The notes: generated from the letters alone by a model not told the origin. Numbered from the stretch's first letter, positions 24,992 to 34,606 are shown. The stretch: DNA of 64,000 nt from Actinocorallia populi (GCF_002995495.1 NZ_PVZV01000009.1:170888-234887), one strand, 5' to 3'. Program-made: numbers and translations.

Positions 24992-26782
24992 GTGATGGAC
25001 CGGGTCTATGTCGGCTGGCGCTACGACCAGGAGTACCCCGATCCGGGGCCCGAGCCGCGGCCTCCGCACCCGTACGTGGCGGGCACCCCCACCTGGCTGG
25101 AGGAGGCCGAGCAGTACCAGGGCGAGACGCTGCGCAACCGCCCGCTGAAGTACACCGCGGCCGGCGCGGCGATCGGCGGGCTGCTCTTCCTCGTGCTGGG
25201 CTTCGGGGACTGGCTGCAGTGGGCGTTCGCGCTGGTCGGCCTGCTGGCCTGCCTCAGCGTCATCGGCATCACCGGCTGGGCGGTCTGGCAGGGCGAGCAG
25301 GCGGCGCGCATCCGCAGGCGCGCCGACCGGCGGCGCCGCGAGCACGCCCAGGCCCGGATCGCGCAGCGCAGGGCCGAGGCCGAGAACGGCTACGCGCTGG
25401 CCCGCCGCAAGTGGGAGGCCGACCGCGCCGCCTACGAGAACCAGCGGGAGTGGCACCCGGTGACGGTCCCGCCCGGCGTCGACCGCGTCGACATCGCCGG
25501 CGGCACCCTGGCGGGCTGGGCCGCGGCCGTCACCATGATGGGCGCCGCCCGGCTGGAGGCCGGCTCCCAGGTCACCGTGCTCGACCTGTCGGAGGGCGCG
25601 GTCGCCCGCGACCTGCTGCGGCTGTCCGGCGAGGACCCGCTGGTGTGGGTGCTGCCCGACGACCTCAAACGGCTCGACCTCGGCACCCGGCTCAGCCCGG
25701 CCGAACTGGCGGACGTGTTGTCGGTGGTGGTCGGCGCCACCGAGACCCGCTCCTCGGTCCGGGACACCTCGATCGACAACTCCCTCCTGGAGCGGCTCAT
25801 CCCGGTGCTCGGCGGCACCCCGCGCATCGCCCAGATCACCGCGGCGCTGCGGGCGCTGGCCCAGGTCGGCGACCCGCGGGACGACCTGCGGGCGGGCCTG
25901 CTCACCGAGGAGCAGCTCGACCGCGTCTCCACCCTCTTCGGGCGCGACGCCGCCGACCGCGTCGTGCTGGAACGCGCCTGGACGCTGGAGTCGCAGCTGC
26001 GCAAACTGGAGGACCTCGGCACCGACGCGGTCCACCTGCCGCCCGCCCCGCTGCGCGTCATCTCCCTGGACCGCAGGGCAGGCGTCCTGACCAACAAGGT
26101 CCTCGCCACCTACGTCACGACCGCGCTGACCCACCTGCTCCGGCAGACGCCCGCCCACCGGCCGTGGGGCCAGACCCTCTTCCTGTGCGGGGCGGAGAAA
26201 CTCCGCGGCGACGTCCTGGACCGGCTGACGGACGCATGCGAGACCACCGGGACCGGCCTGGTCCTCATGTACCGCACGATTCCCTCCCACGTGCGCGAAC
26301 GCCTCGGCCGCGGCAACAGCGCCGTCGGCTTCATGCGCCTGGGCAACGCCTCCGACGCGGCGGCCGCGGCCGACTACCTCGGCGCCGAGTCCCACCTCGT
26401 CCTCGCCGAGGCCACCGAGAAGGCCGCCCCCGAGGAGCCCATCGACCCCTACTTCAGCACCGTCGCCTTCGCCCGCCGCGCCATGGGCGAGCACGCCCTC
26501 ACCGCCCCCCTGACGGCCCCCCGCCCCCGCCGCCCGGCCCTGATCGACCTCATCTCCACCGGCCCCTGGCCCGGCACCGTCGCCGACGCCCAGGCCCCCC
26601 AGCGCACCCGCGAACTGCGCCCCGAACGCCGCCAGCTCCAGGACCTCCCGCCCACCGCCATGGTCTTCACCCACGCCAACAGCACCCACCTGGTGGACGC
26701 CAACCCGGGCATCATGACGCTCCCCACCGCCCAGCCCCTCCCCGCCGAAGACCCCGCCGACCCCCCGCCCCCCGAAGACTGA
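24992..26782 (+). CDS. Two-helix membrane protein resembling a coupling ATPase without Walker A
   Basis: A 596-residue protein. After a ~50-residue Pro-rich start come two membrane helices (AAGAAIGGLLFLVLGFG; FALVGLLACLSVIGITGWAV), a highly basic coiled stretch (IRRRADRRRREHAQARIAQR), and a soluble domain to the C-terminus. The soluble part reads like a TraG/HerA-type ATPase core: IAGGTLAGWAAAVTMMG where a P-loop would be, VTVLDLS, then TLFLCGAEKLRGDVLDRLTD and TGLVLMYRTIPSHVRERLG. No GxxxxGK[ST] is present. The topology also recalls EccE, which is otherwise missing here, but the sequence does not. GTG 24992 or ATG 24995 is the start. Convergent with the HerA-like gene. Confidence 0.55.
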   Translation: MMDRVYVGWRYDQEYPDPGPEPRPPHPYVAGTPTWLEEAEQYQGETLRNRPLKYTAAGAAIGGLLFLVLGFGDWLQWAFALVGLLACLSVIGITGWAVWQGEQAARIRRRADRRRREHAQARIAQRRAEAENGYALARRKWEADRAAYENQREWHPVTVPPGVDRVDIAGGTLAGWAAAVTMMGAARLEAGSQVTVLDLSEGAVARDLLRLSGEDPLVWVLPDDLKRLDLGTRLSPAELADVLSVVVGATETRSSVRDTSIDNSLLERLIPVLGGTPRIAQITAALRALAQVGDPRDDLRAGLLTEEQLDRVSTLFGRDAADRVVLERAWTLESQLRKLEDLGTDAVHLPPAPLRVISLDRRAGVLTNKVLATYVTTALTHLLRQTPAHRPWGQTLFLCGAEKLRGDVLDRLTDACETTGTGLVLMYRTIPSHVRERLGRGNSAVGFMRLGNASDAAAAADYLGAESHLVLAEATEKAAPEEPIDPYFSTVAFARRAMGEHALTAPLTAPRPRRPALIDLISTGPWPGTVADAQAPQRTRELRPERRQLQDLPPTAMVFTHANSTHLVDANPGIMTLPTAQPLPAEDPADPPPPED

Positions 26783-27046
26783 CCCGACCCGAAACGAAGC
26801 CCGCCCCCAGCGCCCATCCCGCCACTGCGGAGGAACGCCCGCCGGCGGTGCGCGTCCCGGGCGGGGCCTTGGTCCAGGGCGAAGCCCGCTTGCGGCATCC
26901 GGTTTTTCGCCGTGGTGGGGTGCCTGCTGACGGCGGGCGTCTTGGAGACCGGCCCCGGTCCAGGGCGAAGGATGCTTGCCGGGAGGGGACCGGCCACGGG
27001 CAGGGCGGGCTGTGGTTCGTGTCCTCCGGGAGGGAGATCGTTCGGG
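26783..27046. other. Convergent intergenic region with a short direct repeat
   Basis: A 264-bp non-coding spacer between two converging genes. A ~24-nt direct repeat beginning ggtccagggcgaag occurs at 26871 and again at 26957. No classical terminator was found. Confidence 0.4.
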
Positions 27047-29854
27047 TCAGGGTGAAGGGCGGTCCGCGGGGCCGGGGTCGTCGGGGGGCGAGAGGAAGCG
27101 GTCGGGCCAGGTGAGGACGGACTCCAGCCACGGGGTGCGCAGCGTCTCGGAGAGGTGGCGCAGGCGGGCGTCGGGTTCCAGGCCGACCGAGACGAGCACG
27201 AGGTCGTCCTCGTACGGGTCGGGCGGGACGCCCAGCAGCGCGTCATGAGCCACGGGGCGGTTGGCGGGGAGGGCGGGGGACAGCGGATGACGGCTGAGGG
27301 CGCGCAGCCGGTGGCCGAGCTTCGCGTCGGGAGGCTGGCGGCGCAGGCCGGGCAGCACGTAGTCCAGCGGGGGCGCCGGAGAGTTCGGATCAGGGTCGGG
27401 GGCGTCCAGGGGGAAGAGCTTGTCCATCTCGTGCAGCCAGCGCAGCTGCGGGATCACGAAGCCCGGCCCCGGCGTGGCACGGGGGGCGTCCGAGGGACCT
27501 GCGGACAGCAGCGCCGCGGCGGTCTCGGCGACCGCGGACGTCAGGGCGGACGGGTCGAAGTCGGTGCGCAGCGCCAGCGCGCGGCGGCCGACCGAGCGGT
27601 CCAGGACGGTGGCGAGCATGCACTCGCGGGTGCGGGAGGCCAGCCGCGACCAGGCGCGCGCCAGGTCGGGCGGGACGGACGGCGGCGGCCGGTCGACCAG
27701 GTGCGCCAGCACCAGGACGTCGGCCCACAACCGCAACCAGGCGTGCTCGGCGTCGCCCGACAGGAGGTCGGCCTTGCGCAGCTCGCTCAGCGAGCAGGCG
27801 CGCCGGGAGCGGCACTCGGCGCCGCACGCCACCGAGCGGCGCCCCCGGACGGGCGGCGGCGGCCCCGGACGCGACTCCTCGCGGTCCTCGCCCCAGGGCA
27901 CCCGCACCCGCAGCGGCCGGTCCATCCCGTCGGCGAAGACCGCCGCGTCCCCCGGGCGCAGCGACACCACCTCGCGCGACTGGTCGGGGTCGAGGTTCAT
28001 CGCCGAACCCACCACATGCCGGTCGTCGTGCGCGGGAAGCCGGTGCACGATCTTCAGCGCGGTGTTCTTGACCACGTCGGGGATGAGCTTCACCGGGATC
28101 TGCTCGGCCACGACGATGCCCTCGCCGTAGGCGCGGATCTCGGCGAGCATCCCGGCGAACAGCTCGACCGCGTGCGCCGAGGAGCCCTCCCGGTGGCGCA
28201 GCAGCCGGTGCGCCTCCTCGATGACGATGACGTGCTGCAGCCCCCGCGTCCGCCCGGCGCGCGCCCGCATCCGCAGGTGCTCCACCACCCGGATGATGAG
28301 CGTGCCCATGAGGAACGCCTTGTCCTCGTCGTTGGCGACGTCCTCGATCGCCAGCACGACGTTCTCGCGCAGCAGCCCGCCGATGTCGGCGTCGTGCCCG
28401 CCCTCGAAGAACCGCCCCGCCGAGCCGATGCGCAACGAGCGCAGCCGCACGTCGACGAAGCCCTTCACGTCCGACATCAGCTCCTTGCCGTAGCCGACGT
28501 CGTCGATGACCTCCATCGCCGCCTGCTGGAGCTGCTCCAGCGTCGGGACGGCCGGGGGGACCCGCGCGCCGGGCCTGCCGCCGCCCGTCACCACGTCCCA
28601 GCCGCACGCCTCGTACACCCGCTGCAGCGCCTGCGCGATGATCTGCGGGAAGGGCTCCTCGGCGGCGAAGGACGCCTGGAACAGCGCGCGGATCATGTCG
28701 ATGTGCGCCTGGACGGGGTAGCCCGGTTCGGGCGCCAGCGGGTTGACCGACAGCGGCACCGCCGACGGGTCCGACGGGTTGACCACCGTCACCGGGGCGT
28801 CGATCCGCCCCGCCATCGCCGCGTACTCGGACTTGGCCGGCTCGATGGCCAGCCACGGCACGCCCGCGTACGTCAGCTGCTCCAGCAGGTGCCGCACCGT
28901 CTGGGACTTGCCCGAACCCGTCGCGCCCGTCACGAACGCGTGCCTGTTCAGCGTCTCCAGCGGCACCGAGAACCGCCCGACCGCGCGGTCCTGCCCGTCG
29001 AGGATGGCGCCGAGCTCCAGCCCGCCCGGCGGGGTCTCGGAGGTGACGTCGAAGAACCCGCCGTCCAGCACCCGCACCCCCGGCACCTCGCGGCGCGGCA
29101 GCCCCGACAACGCGGCCAGCACCCCGGCGGACGAGGCGAACGGGAAGCCGTCCTCGGTGCCGCCGAGCGTCTCGGCGAGCGTGCCGAAGCCGCGGCCGGT
29201 GCGCAGCCGGTACGGGTGGTGGCCCAGCTCCAGCGAGCCCACCAGCACCGGGGCGACCTGGTCGAGCTCCGCGGGGGTCGCCGCGCCCGCCAGCACCCGC
29301 ACGTGCCACAACCCGGCCTCCCGGTAGGCGTCGAGCTCCGCCATGCGCCGCTCGGCCCGCCCCGGGTCGTTCTGCTCGTCGCGGCGCAGAATGCGCAGCT
29401 CGTGCCGCAGCTCGCGCAGCTCGGCGTCCAGTTCCTGCTCGGGGCACGGCTCGGCCGCCACCAGCCAGCCGAACGGCCGCCCCAGCAGGGTCATCAGCAT
29501 CGACTCGAACAACGAGGAGTGCTCGTGGCCCGTCCCGGCCAGGGGAGGCGCCTGCCGGCCCGGGCAGCGCCGCCACACCATGCGCGCCGCCGTGCGCAGC
29601 CACTCGTCGCCGCACACCCCGCCCCGCGCGCCGTTGGGGAACAGCAGCGAACCCTGGCCCGACCCCGCGTTCGTGACCAGCTCCAGCGGCGCACCGCCGC
29701 CCCTGGACAGCCAGCCCGCCACGAACGGGCGGCGCTGCTGCGCGGCCGACAACGCCGCGGGCAGCACCGTCACGAAATCCCACTCGGCCGAGGAGACCCG
29801 CTGCGCCGCAGGGATCGCCTCGATCCGGAACCAAGGCCCGTGCGAGGTCACCAC
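27047..29854 (-). CDS. HerA/VirB4-like (DUF87) P-loop ATPase
   Basis: A 935-residue protein. A ~280-residue N-terminal domain with a coiled stretch (ELDAELRELRHELRILRRDE) precedes the ATPase core: Walker A FVTGATGSGKSQT (~310), Walker B HVIVIEEAHRLLRH (~545) and a later Gln-containing sensor (VVAEQIPVKLIPDVVKNTA). The C-terminal ~300 residues include a probable Cys cluster (VACGAECRSRRACSL) and low-complexity ends. HerA-family hexamers translocate DNA or protein. No NurA nuclease is nearby, so DNA end resection is unlikely. The start is one of two consecutive GTG codons (29854 or 29851). Confidence 0.82.
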   Translation of the reverse strand: MVTSHGPWFRIEAIPAAQRVSSAEWDFVTVLPAALSAAQQRRPFVAGWLSRGGGAPLELVTNAGSGQGSLLFPNGARGGVCGDEWLRTAARMVWRRCPGRQAPPLAGTGHEHSSLFESMLMTLLGRPFGWLVAAEPCPEQELDAELRELRHELRILRRDEQNDPGRAERRMAELDAYREAGLWHVRVLAGAATPAELDQVAPVLVGSLELGHHPYRLRTGRGFGTLAETLGGTEDGFPFASSAGVLAALSGLPRREVPGVRVLDGGFFDVTSETPPGGLELGAILDGQDRAVGRFSVPLETLNRHAFVTGATGSGKSQTVRHLLEQLTYAGVPWLAIEPAKSEYAAMAGRIDAPVTVVNPSDPSAVPLSVNPLAPEPGYPVQAHIDMIRALFQASFAAEEPFPQIIAQALQRVYEACGWDVVTGGGRPGARVPPAVPTLEQLQQAAMEVIDDVGYGKELMSDVKGFVDVRLRSLRIGSAGRFFEGGHDADIGGLLRENVVLAIEDVANDEDKAFLMGTLIIRVVEHLRMRARAGRTRGLQHVIVIEEAHRLLRHREGSSAHAVELFAGMLAEIRAYGEGIVVAEQIPVKLIPDVVKNTALKIVHRLPAHDDRHVVGSAMNLDPDQSREVVSLRPGDAAVFADGMDRPLRVRVPWGEDREESRPGPPPPVRGRRSVACGAECRSRRACSLSELRKADLLSGDAEHAWLRLWADVLVLAHLVDRPPPSVPPDLARAWSRLASRTRECMLATVLDRSVGRRALALRTDFDPSALTSAVAETAAALLSAGPSDAPRATPGPGFVIPQLRWLHEMDKLFPLDAPDPDPNSPAPPLDYVLPGLRRQPPDAKLGHRLRALSRHPLSPALPANRPVAHDALLGVPPDPYEDDLVLVSVGLEPDARLRHLSETLRTPWLESVLTWPDRFLSPPDDPGPADRPSP

Positions 29855-30219
29855 CCCCTCATCATGCCGCCGAGAACCGCCGGCCGCTCACGTTGTCCAC
29901 AGCCCCACCCGCGAGGGGGGACGGCGATCCCTTCGCGGCCCCGTTCCGTCCGTCCACGGCCCCGCAAGCGCGGAAGAAGGCCGACGAGCTCTCCCCGAAG
30001 TCCAGGATCGTCCCGCCTCCTGGCATACGCGGGAGCAAGGCCGTGAGGAGCCCTTTGCCCTCGATTCCGTCTCGCGACCCCGCGTGCGGGGGAGAGGGCC
30101 GACGAGTTCTGCCGGAAGTCCCGGATCGTCTCCGCCTCCTCATACGCGCGGGAGAAGGCCGTGGGGAGAAGCCCCGCGTCCTCGTTCCGTCCCGCATCCC
30201 GCACGAGCGGGGGAGGGCG
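29855..30219. repeat. Imperfect ~120-bp tandem repeat, about 2.3 copies
   Basis: Units begin with ttccgtc at 29944, 30065 and 30185 (spacings 121 and 120 nt); the third is truncated after ~35 nt by the end of the next gene. Shared pieces include gccgacgag(c/t)tct, gtcc(a/c)ggatcgtc and atacgcg.ggag.aaggccgtg. Each unit starts with a small GC hairpin. No gene is supported here. Confidence 0.8.
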
Positions 30220-31398
30220 TCAGATGGTCTCGCGGGTCCAGGTCTGCAGGCCCTGCTCGGTGGCGATCGGGTTCCACAGGTCGAGGAACTCCCGCTTGGT
30301 GTCGGTCGCCTTGTCGGTGACGTCCTTCAGCCGCGCGGCGGCGTCCTTGTCGCAGCCGTCCTCGTCCGCCAGCCAGGTGAGCGCCTCCTGGTTGGAGTCG
30401 ATGGAGGCCTGGAGCGCGTCGACCAGCGCCTTCTTCACCGCTTCGCCGTTGTCCAGCGCGGAGAGCGACAGCTCGCCGGCGGTGGACAGCTGCCCCTCAC
30501 GCTCCTCGATGGCGGTCTTGAAGGTGGCGATGTCCTGGTCCTTGTTCGCGCACGTGTAGGTGATGGTCGACAACTTCTTGCGGCTGGCCGACATGTCGCC
30601 CAGCAGGGTGTCGACCGCCTGTGCCTCGACCTGGGGGTCGCCCGCGGCGGGGTCGCCCTCCGCGGCGTCGTCGGGGGAGGTGGTGCTCCCGGGCTCTTGG
30701 GAGGTGCCGGGCGGGGAGGCCGTCCTGCCGGAACCGTCGTCGTCCTTGGTCCAGAAGACGTAGCCGACGACGATCGCGGCGGTCAGCAGCATGGCGATCA
30801 GACCGGCGATCAGCGGTCCCCGCCAGCGCGGCCCCTCGTCGGGAAGCCACTGCTCGCCGTCGTTGCGGGACGGCGGGTTCTGCTGCTCGGGGCCGGCCGA
30901 CCAGGACTGCTGCTGCTGCGGCCCGCCGCCCCACTGCCGGGGTCCGGGGTCGGCGTCCCAGGGCCGTGCCTCGCCCGGCTGCTCGGCCCACGGCCGCTGG
31001 GGTTGCGGTTGGGGTTGCGGCTGCCCGGCCCACGGCCGGTCACCCGGCTGGTCCGACCACGGGCGCTCCTGCGGCCCGTCCGACCACGGCCGCTCCTGGG
31101 GTCCGTCCGACCACGGCCGCTCCGGGGGCTGCCCGCCCCAGGGGCGCTCCGGCGGCTGCCCGCCCCACTGCGGCTCCTGCGGCTGCTCGGCCCACGGCCG
31201 GTCGTCCTGCGGGGGCGGCCCGGCCTGCCGGTCCTGCCGGACGGGCTCGGGCTGCCAGGGCTCCGGCGGCCAGGGATCGTTCCCGGCAGGCGCCGAGCTC
31301 CACGGAGAGACCTCGTCGGCCTGCGGGAGCACGGCATCGCAGCGGGTGCATCGACCGAGCGAACCGGGGGTCTCACTACGGCATTCGGGACACTGCAT
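30220..31398 (-). CDS. Zinc-ribbon / Pro-Trp-rich / single-helix membrane protein, paralog A
   Basis: A 392-residue protein with an N-terminal zinc ribbon (Cys3, Cys6, Cys17, Cys20), and a linker with tandem RPWSDGPQE and GGQPPE units. One helix follows (PLIAGLIAMLLTAAIVVGYVFW, about 192-214), then an outer helical domain ending in EFLDLWNPIATEQGLQTW. ATG 31398 is chosen because the paralog starts identically (MQCP.C) and a GAGG site precedes it. The zinc-ribbon spacing and the C-terminal LWNP(I/V)A motif match the next gene upstream, so the pair arose by duplication. Function unknown; an envelope sensor with a cytoplasmic binding knuckle is plausible. Confidence 0.72.
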   Translation of the reverse strand: MQCPECRSETPGSLGRCTRCDAVLPQADEVSPWSSAPAGNDPWPPEPWQPEPVRQDRQAGPPPQDDRPWAEQPQEPQWGGQPPERPWGGQPPERPWSDGPQERPWSDGPQERPWSDQPGDRPWAGQPQPQPQPQRPWAEQPGEARPWDADPGPRQWGGGPQQQQSWSAGPEQQNPPSRNDGEQWLPDEGPRWRGPLIAGLIAMLLTAAIVVGYVFWTKDDDGSGRTASPPGTSQEPGSTTSPDDAAEGDPAAGDPQVEAQAVDTLLGDMSASRKKLSTITYTCANKDQDIATFKTAIEEREGQLSTAGELSLSALDNGEAVKKALVDALQASIDSNQEALTWLADEDGCDKDAAARLKDVTDKATDTKREFLDLWNPIATEQGLQTWTRETI

Positions 31399-31512
31399 CG
31401 GCGGCCTCGAGTCGGGGGAAACTTGCAGCCAGGACGTTCTTCGACCCACACACTACAGCGGTCACCCGATCACGACCCGTCGAGCACGCTGCACGGGGCG
31501 CGCGGGCGCCCG

Positions 31513-33102
31513 TCAGAAACTCTTGCGTTTGGGCAGCCCGTACTGGGGCGCGACCGGATTCCACAACTTGAGGAAGTTGCTCTTGGCCTGGGTCGCCTGA
31601 GCCGAGAGCGCGGCGCCGCGCTTGTAGTCCGCGCCCTTGGGCGGGGTCTTGCCCTTGCAGCCCTGGTTGCCGCGCGCCCAGGCGAGGTAGGCCAGGTCCA
31701 CGTCGAGCGACAGCTTGAAGGAGCGGGCGAGGGAGTCGCGCAGCTTCGCGGCGTCGGGCAGCTCGGCTATGTCCAGCCGCCGCGCCCGCTGCCACTGCGA
31801 CTGCCGCTGCTGGGCGACCTGCTGCATGGCGGAGATGGAGGAGGGAAGGCCCTTGCACTTGCGGGCCTGCACCAGCGCGCCGCCCAGCACGCCCCGGCTC
31901 TTGGCGCTGGCGTTGAGCAGCGCCTGCACCTTCCTGGCCTGCTTCGCCGCGGCGGATTCGGCGGCGGGCGCGTCCACCGGCTGCTGCGCGACGGGCGGCT
32001 GCGACGGTTGGAGCTTCTTCTTCTCGTCCTCGCCGTTGAGGAACACGAAGGCGACCGAGGCCACGGCGACGGTGACCAGCGCGGCCACCCCGATGAGGAG
32101 CGGCTTGTTCTTGGCGCGGCCGCCGGCGGCCGGGGAGGGGTGCGAGGGGGCCGTGGGCGGCCCGCCGGCCTCCCACCGCGGATTCTCCTCGCGAGGGGCG
32201 CCCCAGGCGGGCGGCTGCGGGAACCCTCCGGGCCCGCCCATCGGCGCGGGTGAGGGAACGGGAGCGAAGCCCTGCTGCGGCTGCTCGTAGGCGTTCTGCG
32301 GTGCGGACGCGACGTACGGCGGCCCGGAGGCGGGCGCGTGCGGCTGCGCGTACTCGGGTTGCGTGTATTCGGGTTGGACGTACTCCGGCTGCGTGTACTC
32401 GGGCTGGACGTACTCCGGCTGCGCGTGCGGAGGCCCGGCCGCGAGCCCGTTCTGCGGCACGGGCGGGACGTGGGGCGGCTCGGCGGCCAGGGCTCCGGGG
32501 TGGCCGGGCTGCGCGGTGTCGGGCGCGCCCATGGCCGCGAAGGTGGAGTCGGCGGGGAAGACGACGGGCGGGGCGGCCGGCTCGGGCGTCTCGTCGAACA
32601 CCGGGACGAACGGACCGGTCTGCGTCTGCGGGGTCCCGTTCGGGGGACCGCCGGCGGGCTGCTCCTGCGCCGGACCGGCGAACCAGGAGTCGGGAACGAC
32701 CGGCACGGCCGGCGTCTCGGGCACCTGCGGCGCCGCGGGCTGCGGGGCCCACGCCTGCTGCTGGGGCAGCGGGACGGGGCCGGAGGCCTCGTCCATGGCG
32801 GGCGTCCACCACTCGGTGGACTCCCCGGGCGCGGGCGCGGCGGGCACGGGGAGACCGGACCCGGGCGTCCCGGACACGGGCGCCACGGGCGTCTCGGCCG
32901 GGGACCCGGCGGGAGGCACGGGGGTCCAGGAGCCGGTCGGCTCCTCGGCCTGCGGCCACGGCGCCCGGTCGAACATGATCGTCTTCTCGGTGCTGCTCGT
33001 GGGCGCGGCATACGCGCCGGCGAGCGCGGACAGAGAGGTGTGGCAGCGGGCGCAGTGCGATTGCCCCTCGGACGCCGGCGCGGCGCAGGACGGACACTGC
33101 AT
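31513..33102 (-). CDS. Zinc-ribbon / Pro-rich / single-helix membrane protein, paralog B
   Basis: A 529-residue protein with an N-terminal zinc ribbon (Cys3, Cys6, Cys17, Cys20, same spacing as its neighbour) and a ~300-residue Pro/Ala/Gly-rich linker with tandem QPEYV/QPEYT units. One helix follows (LLIGVAALVTVAVASVAFVF, about 333-352), then an outer domain containing CKGLPSSISAMQQVAQQRQ and ending NFLKLWNPVAPQYGL. The ATG at 33102 follows an AAGGG site; an upstream extension to 33195 lacks conservation with the paralog. No known domain besides the ribbon. Confidence 0.72.
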   Translation of the reverse strand: MQCPSCAAPASEGQSHCARCHTSLSALAGAYAAPTSSTEKTIMFDRAPWPQAEEPTGSWTPVPPAGSPAETPVAPVSGTPGSGLPVPAAPAPGESTEWWTPAMDEASGPVPLPQQQAWAPQPAAPQVPETPAVPVVPDSWFAGPAQEQPAGGPPNGTPQTQTGPFVPVFDETPEPAAPPVVFPADSTFAAMGAPDTAQPGHPGALAAEPPHVPPVPQNGLAAGPPHAQPEYVQPEYTQPEYVQPEYTQPEYAQPHAPASGPPYVASAPQNAYEQPQQGFAPVPSPAPMGGPGGFPQPPAWGAPREENPRWEAGGPPTAPSHPSPAAGGRAKNKPLLIGVAALVTVAVASVAFVFLNGEDEKKKLQPSQPPVAQQPVDAPAAESAAAKQARKVQALLNASAKSRGVLGGALVQARKCKGLPSSISAMQQVAQQRQSQWQRARRLDIAELPDAAKLRDSLARSFKLSLDVDLAYLAWARGNQGCKGKTPPKGADYKRGAALSAQATQAKSNFLKLWNPVAPQYGLPKRKSF

Positions 33103-33373
33103 GGCACTTACCCTTCTCGCAAAGTTCTCCGGTGATTCTGCCTTGTCGCTGCGCTGAGTAGGGGCGCAAGGAAGATTCCTCGGTACAAGTGGCATTTGGT
33201 GTGCTTGTCTAGCTGGGCCATCCCGGTTAATGCGGCGTTCATCACATTGATACGATTTGTAGGCGTGGCACAGCGGACCGTAGTACGGCCGGTGGTTCGG
33301 CCGAGATCAACACCGTAATGACCGGGTCACCCATTAGAGTCGAGTGCAGTCAGGCTTTAGGGAAAGAGATTCC

Positions 33374-34606
33374 ATGAGTGATCTTCCGCTGCGGTCGCAG
33401 CTGGCGGTCGCGCTGGGCCGTACCGCGTCCAGGATGTCGCGGCTGGCCGGACGCGGCGACGGGTCGGTGATCGGGGGGAAGATCGGGCTCAAGCTCGACC
33501 CCGAGCTGCTGACGAGGCTCTCCGCCGACCGCAAGCTGGTGCTGGTGAGCGCCACGAACGGCAAGACGACGACGACCCGGCTGATCGCCAGCGCGATGAG
33601 CGGGCTCGGCGAGGTCGCCACCAACGCCTTCGGCGCGAACATGCCCACCGGCCACGTCAGCGCGCTGGCCGCCGCCCCCGGCGCCCGCTACGGCGTGCTG
33701 GAGTGCGACGAGAAGTACGTGCCGCTGGTGCTGAGGGAGACCGGCGCCAACGTCGTCCTGCTGATGAACCTCAGCCGCGACCAGATGGACCGCGCGGGCG
33801 AGATCTGGCAGCTGGCGGGCAAGTGGCGCAAGGCGCTGGAGGGCGTGGACACCCACGTCGTGGCCAACTGCGACGACCCGCTGGTCACCTGGGGCGCCTC
33901 CACCGCCAAGCAGGTCACCTGGGTCGCCGCCGGCCAGCACTGGCGCGAGGACTCCTGGTGCTGCCCCGAGTGCGGCGGCCCGCTGGACCGCGAGGCCAGC
34001 CACTGGGCCTGCCGCCAGTGCCCCTTCGCCCGCCCCAAGCCCGACTGGATCCTGCACGGCGACCGGGTGACCGCCCCCGGCGGCCGCACCTACGACCTGG
34101 ACCTGCAGCTGCCCGGCCGGGCCAACCGCTCCAACGGCGCGATGTCGCTGGCCGTGGTCTCCCTGTTCGGCATCGCGCCCGAGCAGGCGCTGCCGCTGCT
34201 GGGCCGGGTCGCCTCGGTGGCCGGCCGCTACACCACGGTCCAGCACGAGGGCCGCGACATCCGGCTGCTGCTGGCCAAGAACCCGGCCGGCTGGCTGGAG
34301 GCCTTCGACGTGCTGGAGCCCGCGCCCGGCCCGGTCGCCCTGGCCATCAACGCCCAGGGCCCCGACGGTCGCGACACCTCCTGGTTGTGGGACGTGGACT
34401 ACCGCGTGCTCAGGGGGCGCCCCGTGTGGGCCGCCGGCGAGCGCAGGCTCGACCTCGCCGCCCGGCTGGAGGCCGCCGAGGTCGACTTCCGGGTGGTCGA
34501 CGACATCGAGCAGGCCGTCATGGCCGTCCCGCCCGGCAAGCTGGACGTGATCGCCAACTACACCGCCTTCCAGAACATCCGAACGAGGTACGGCCGTGCC
34601 CTCTGA
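33374..34606 (+). CDS. murT: MurT, lipid II isoglutaminyl synthase ligase subunit
   Basis: A 410-residue Mur-ligase-like protein with the ATP loop SATNGKTTTTRLIASAM (about residues 56-72) and an inserted zinc ribbon (CCPECGG...CRQCPFA, ~197-222). The C-terminal DUF1727 region ends in FQNIRTRYGRAL. With GatD it amidates the D-Glu alpha-carboxylate of lipid II to D-isoglutamine, an essential step in many Gram-positives. The ATG at 33374 follows GGGAAAGAGA. It overlaps gatD by 11 nt. Confidence 0.95.
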   Translation: MSDLPLRSQLAVALGRTASRMSRLAGRGDGSVIGGKIGLKLDPELLTRLSADRKLVLVSATNGKTTTTRLIASAMSGLGEVATNAFGANMPTGHVSALAAAPGARYGVLECDEKYVPLVLRETGANVVLLMNLSRDQMDRAGEIWQLAGKWRKALEGVDTHVVANCDDPLVTWGASTAKQVTWVAAGQHWREDSWCCPECGGPLDREASHWACRQCPFARPKPDWILHGDRVTAPGGRTYDLDLQLPGRANRSNGAMSLAVVSLFGIAPEQALPLLGRVASVAGRYTTVQHEGRDIRLLLAKNPAGWLEAFDVLEPAPGPVALAINAQGPDGRDTSWLWDVDYRVLRGRPVWAAGERRLDLAARLEAAEVDFRVVDDIEQAVMAVPPGKLDVIANYTAFQNIRTRYGRAL

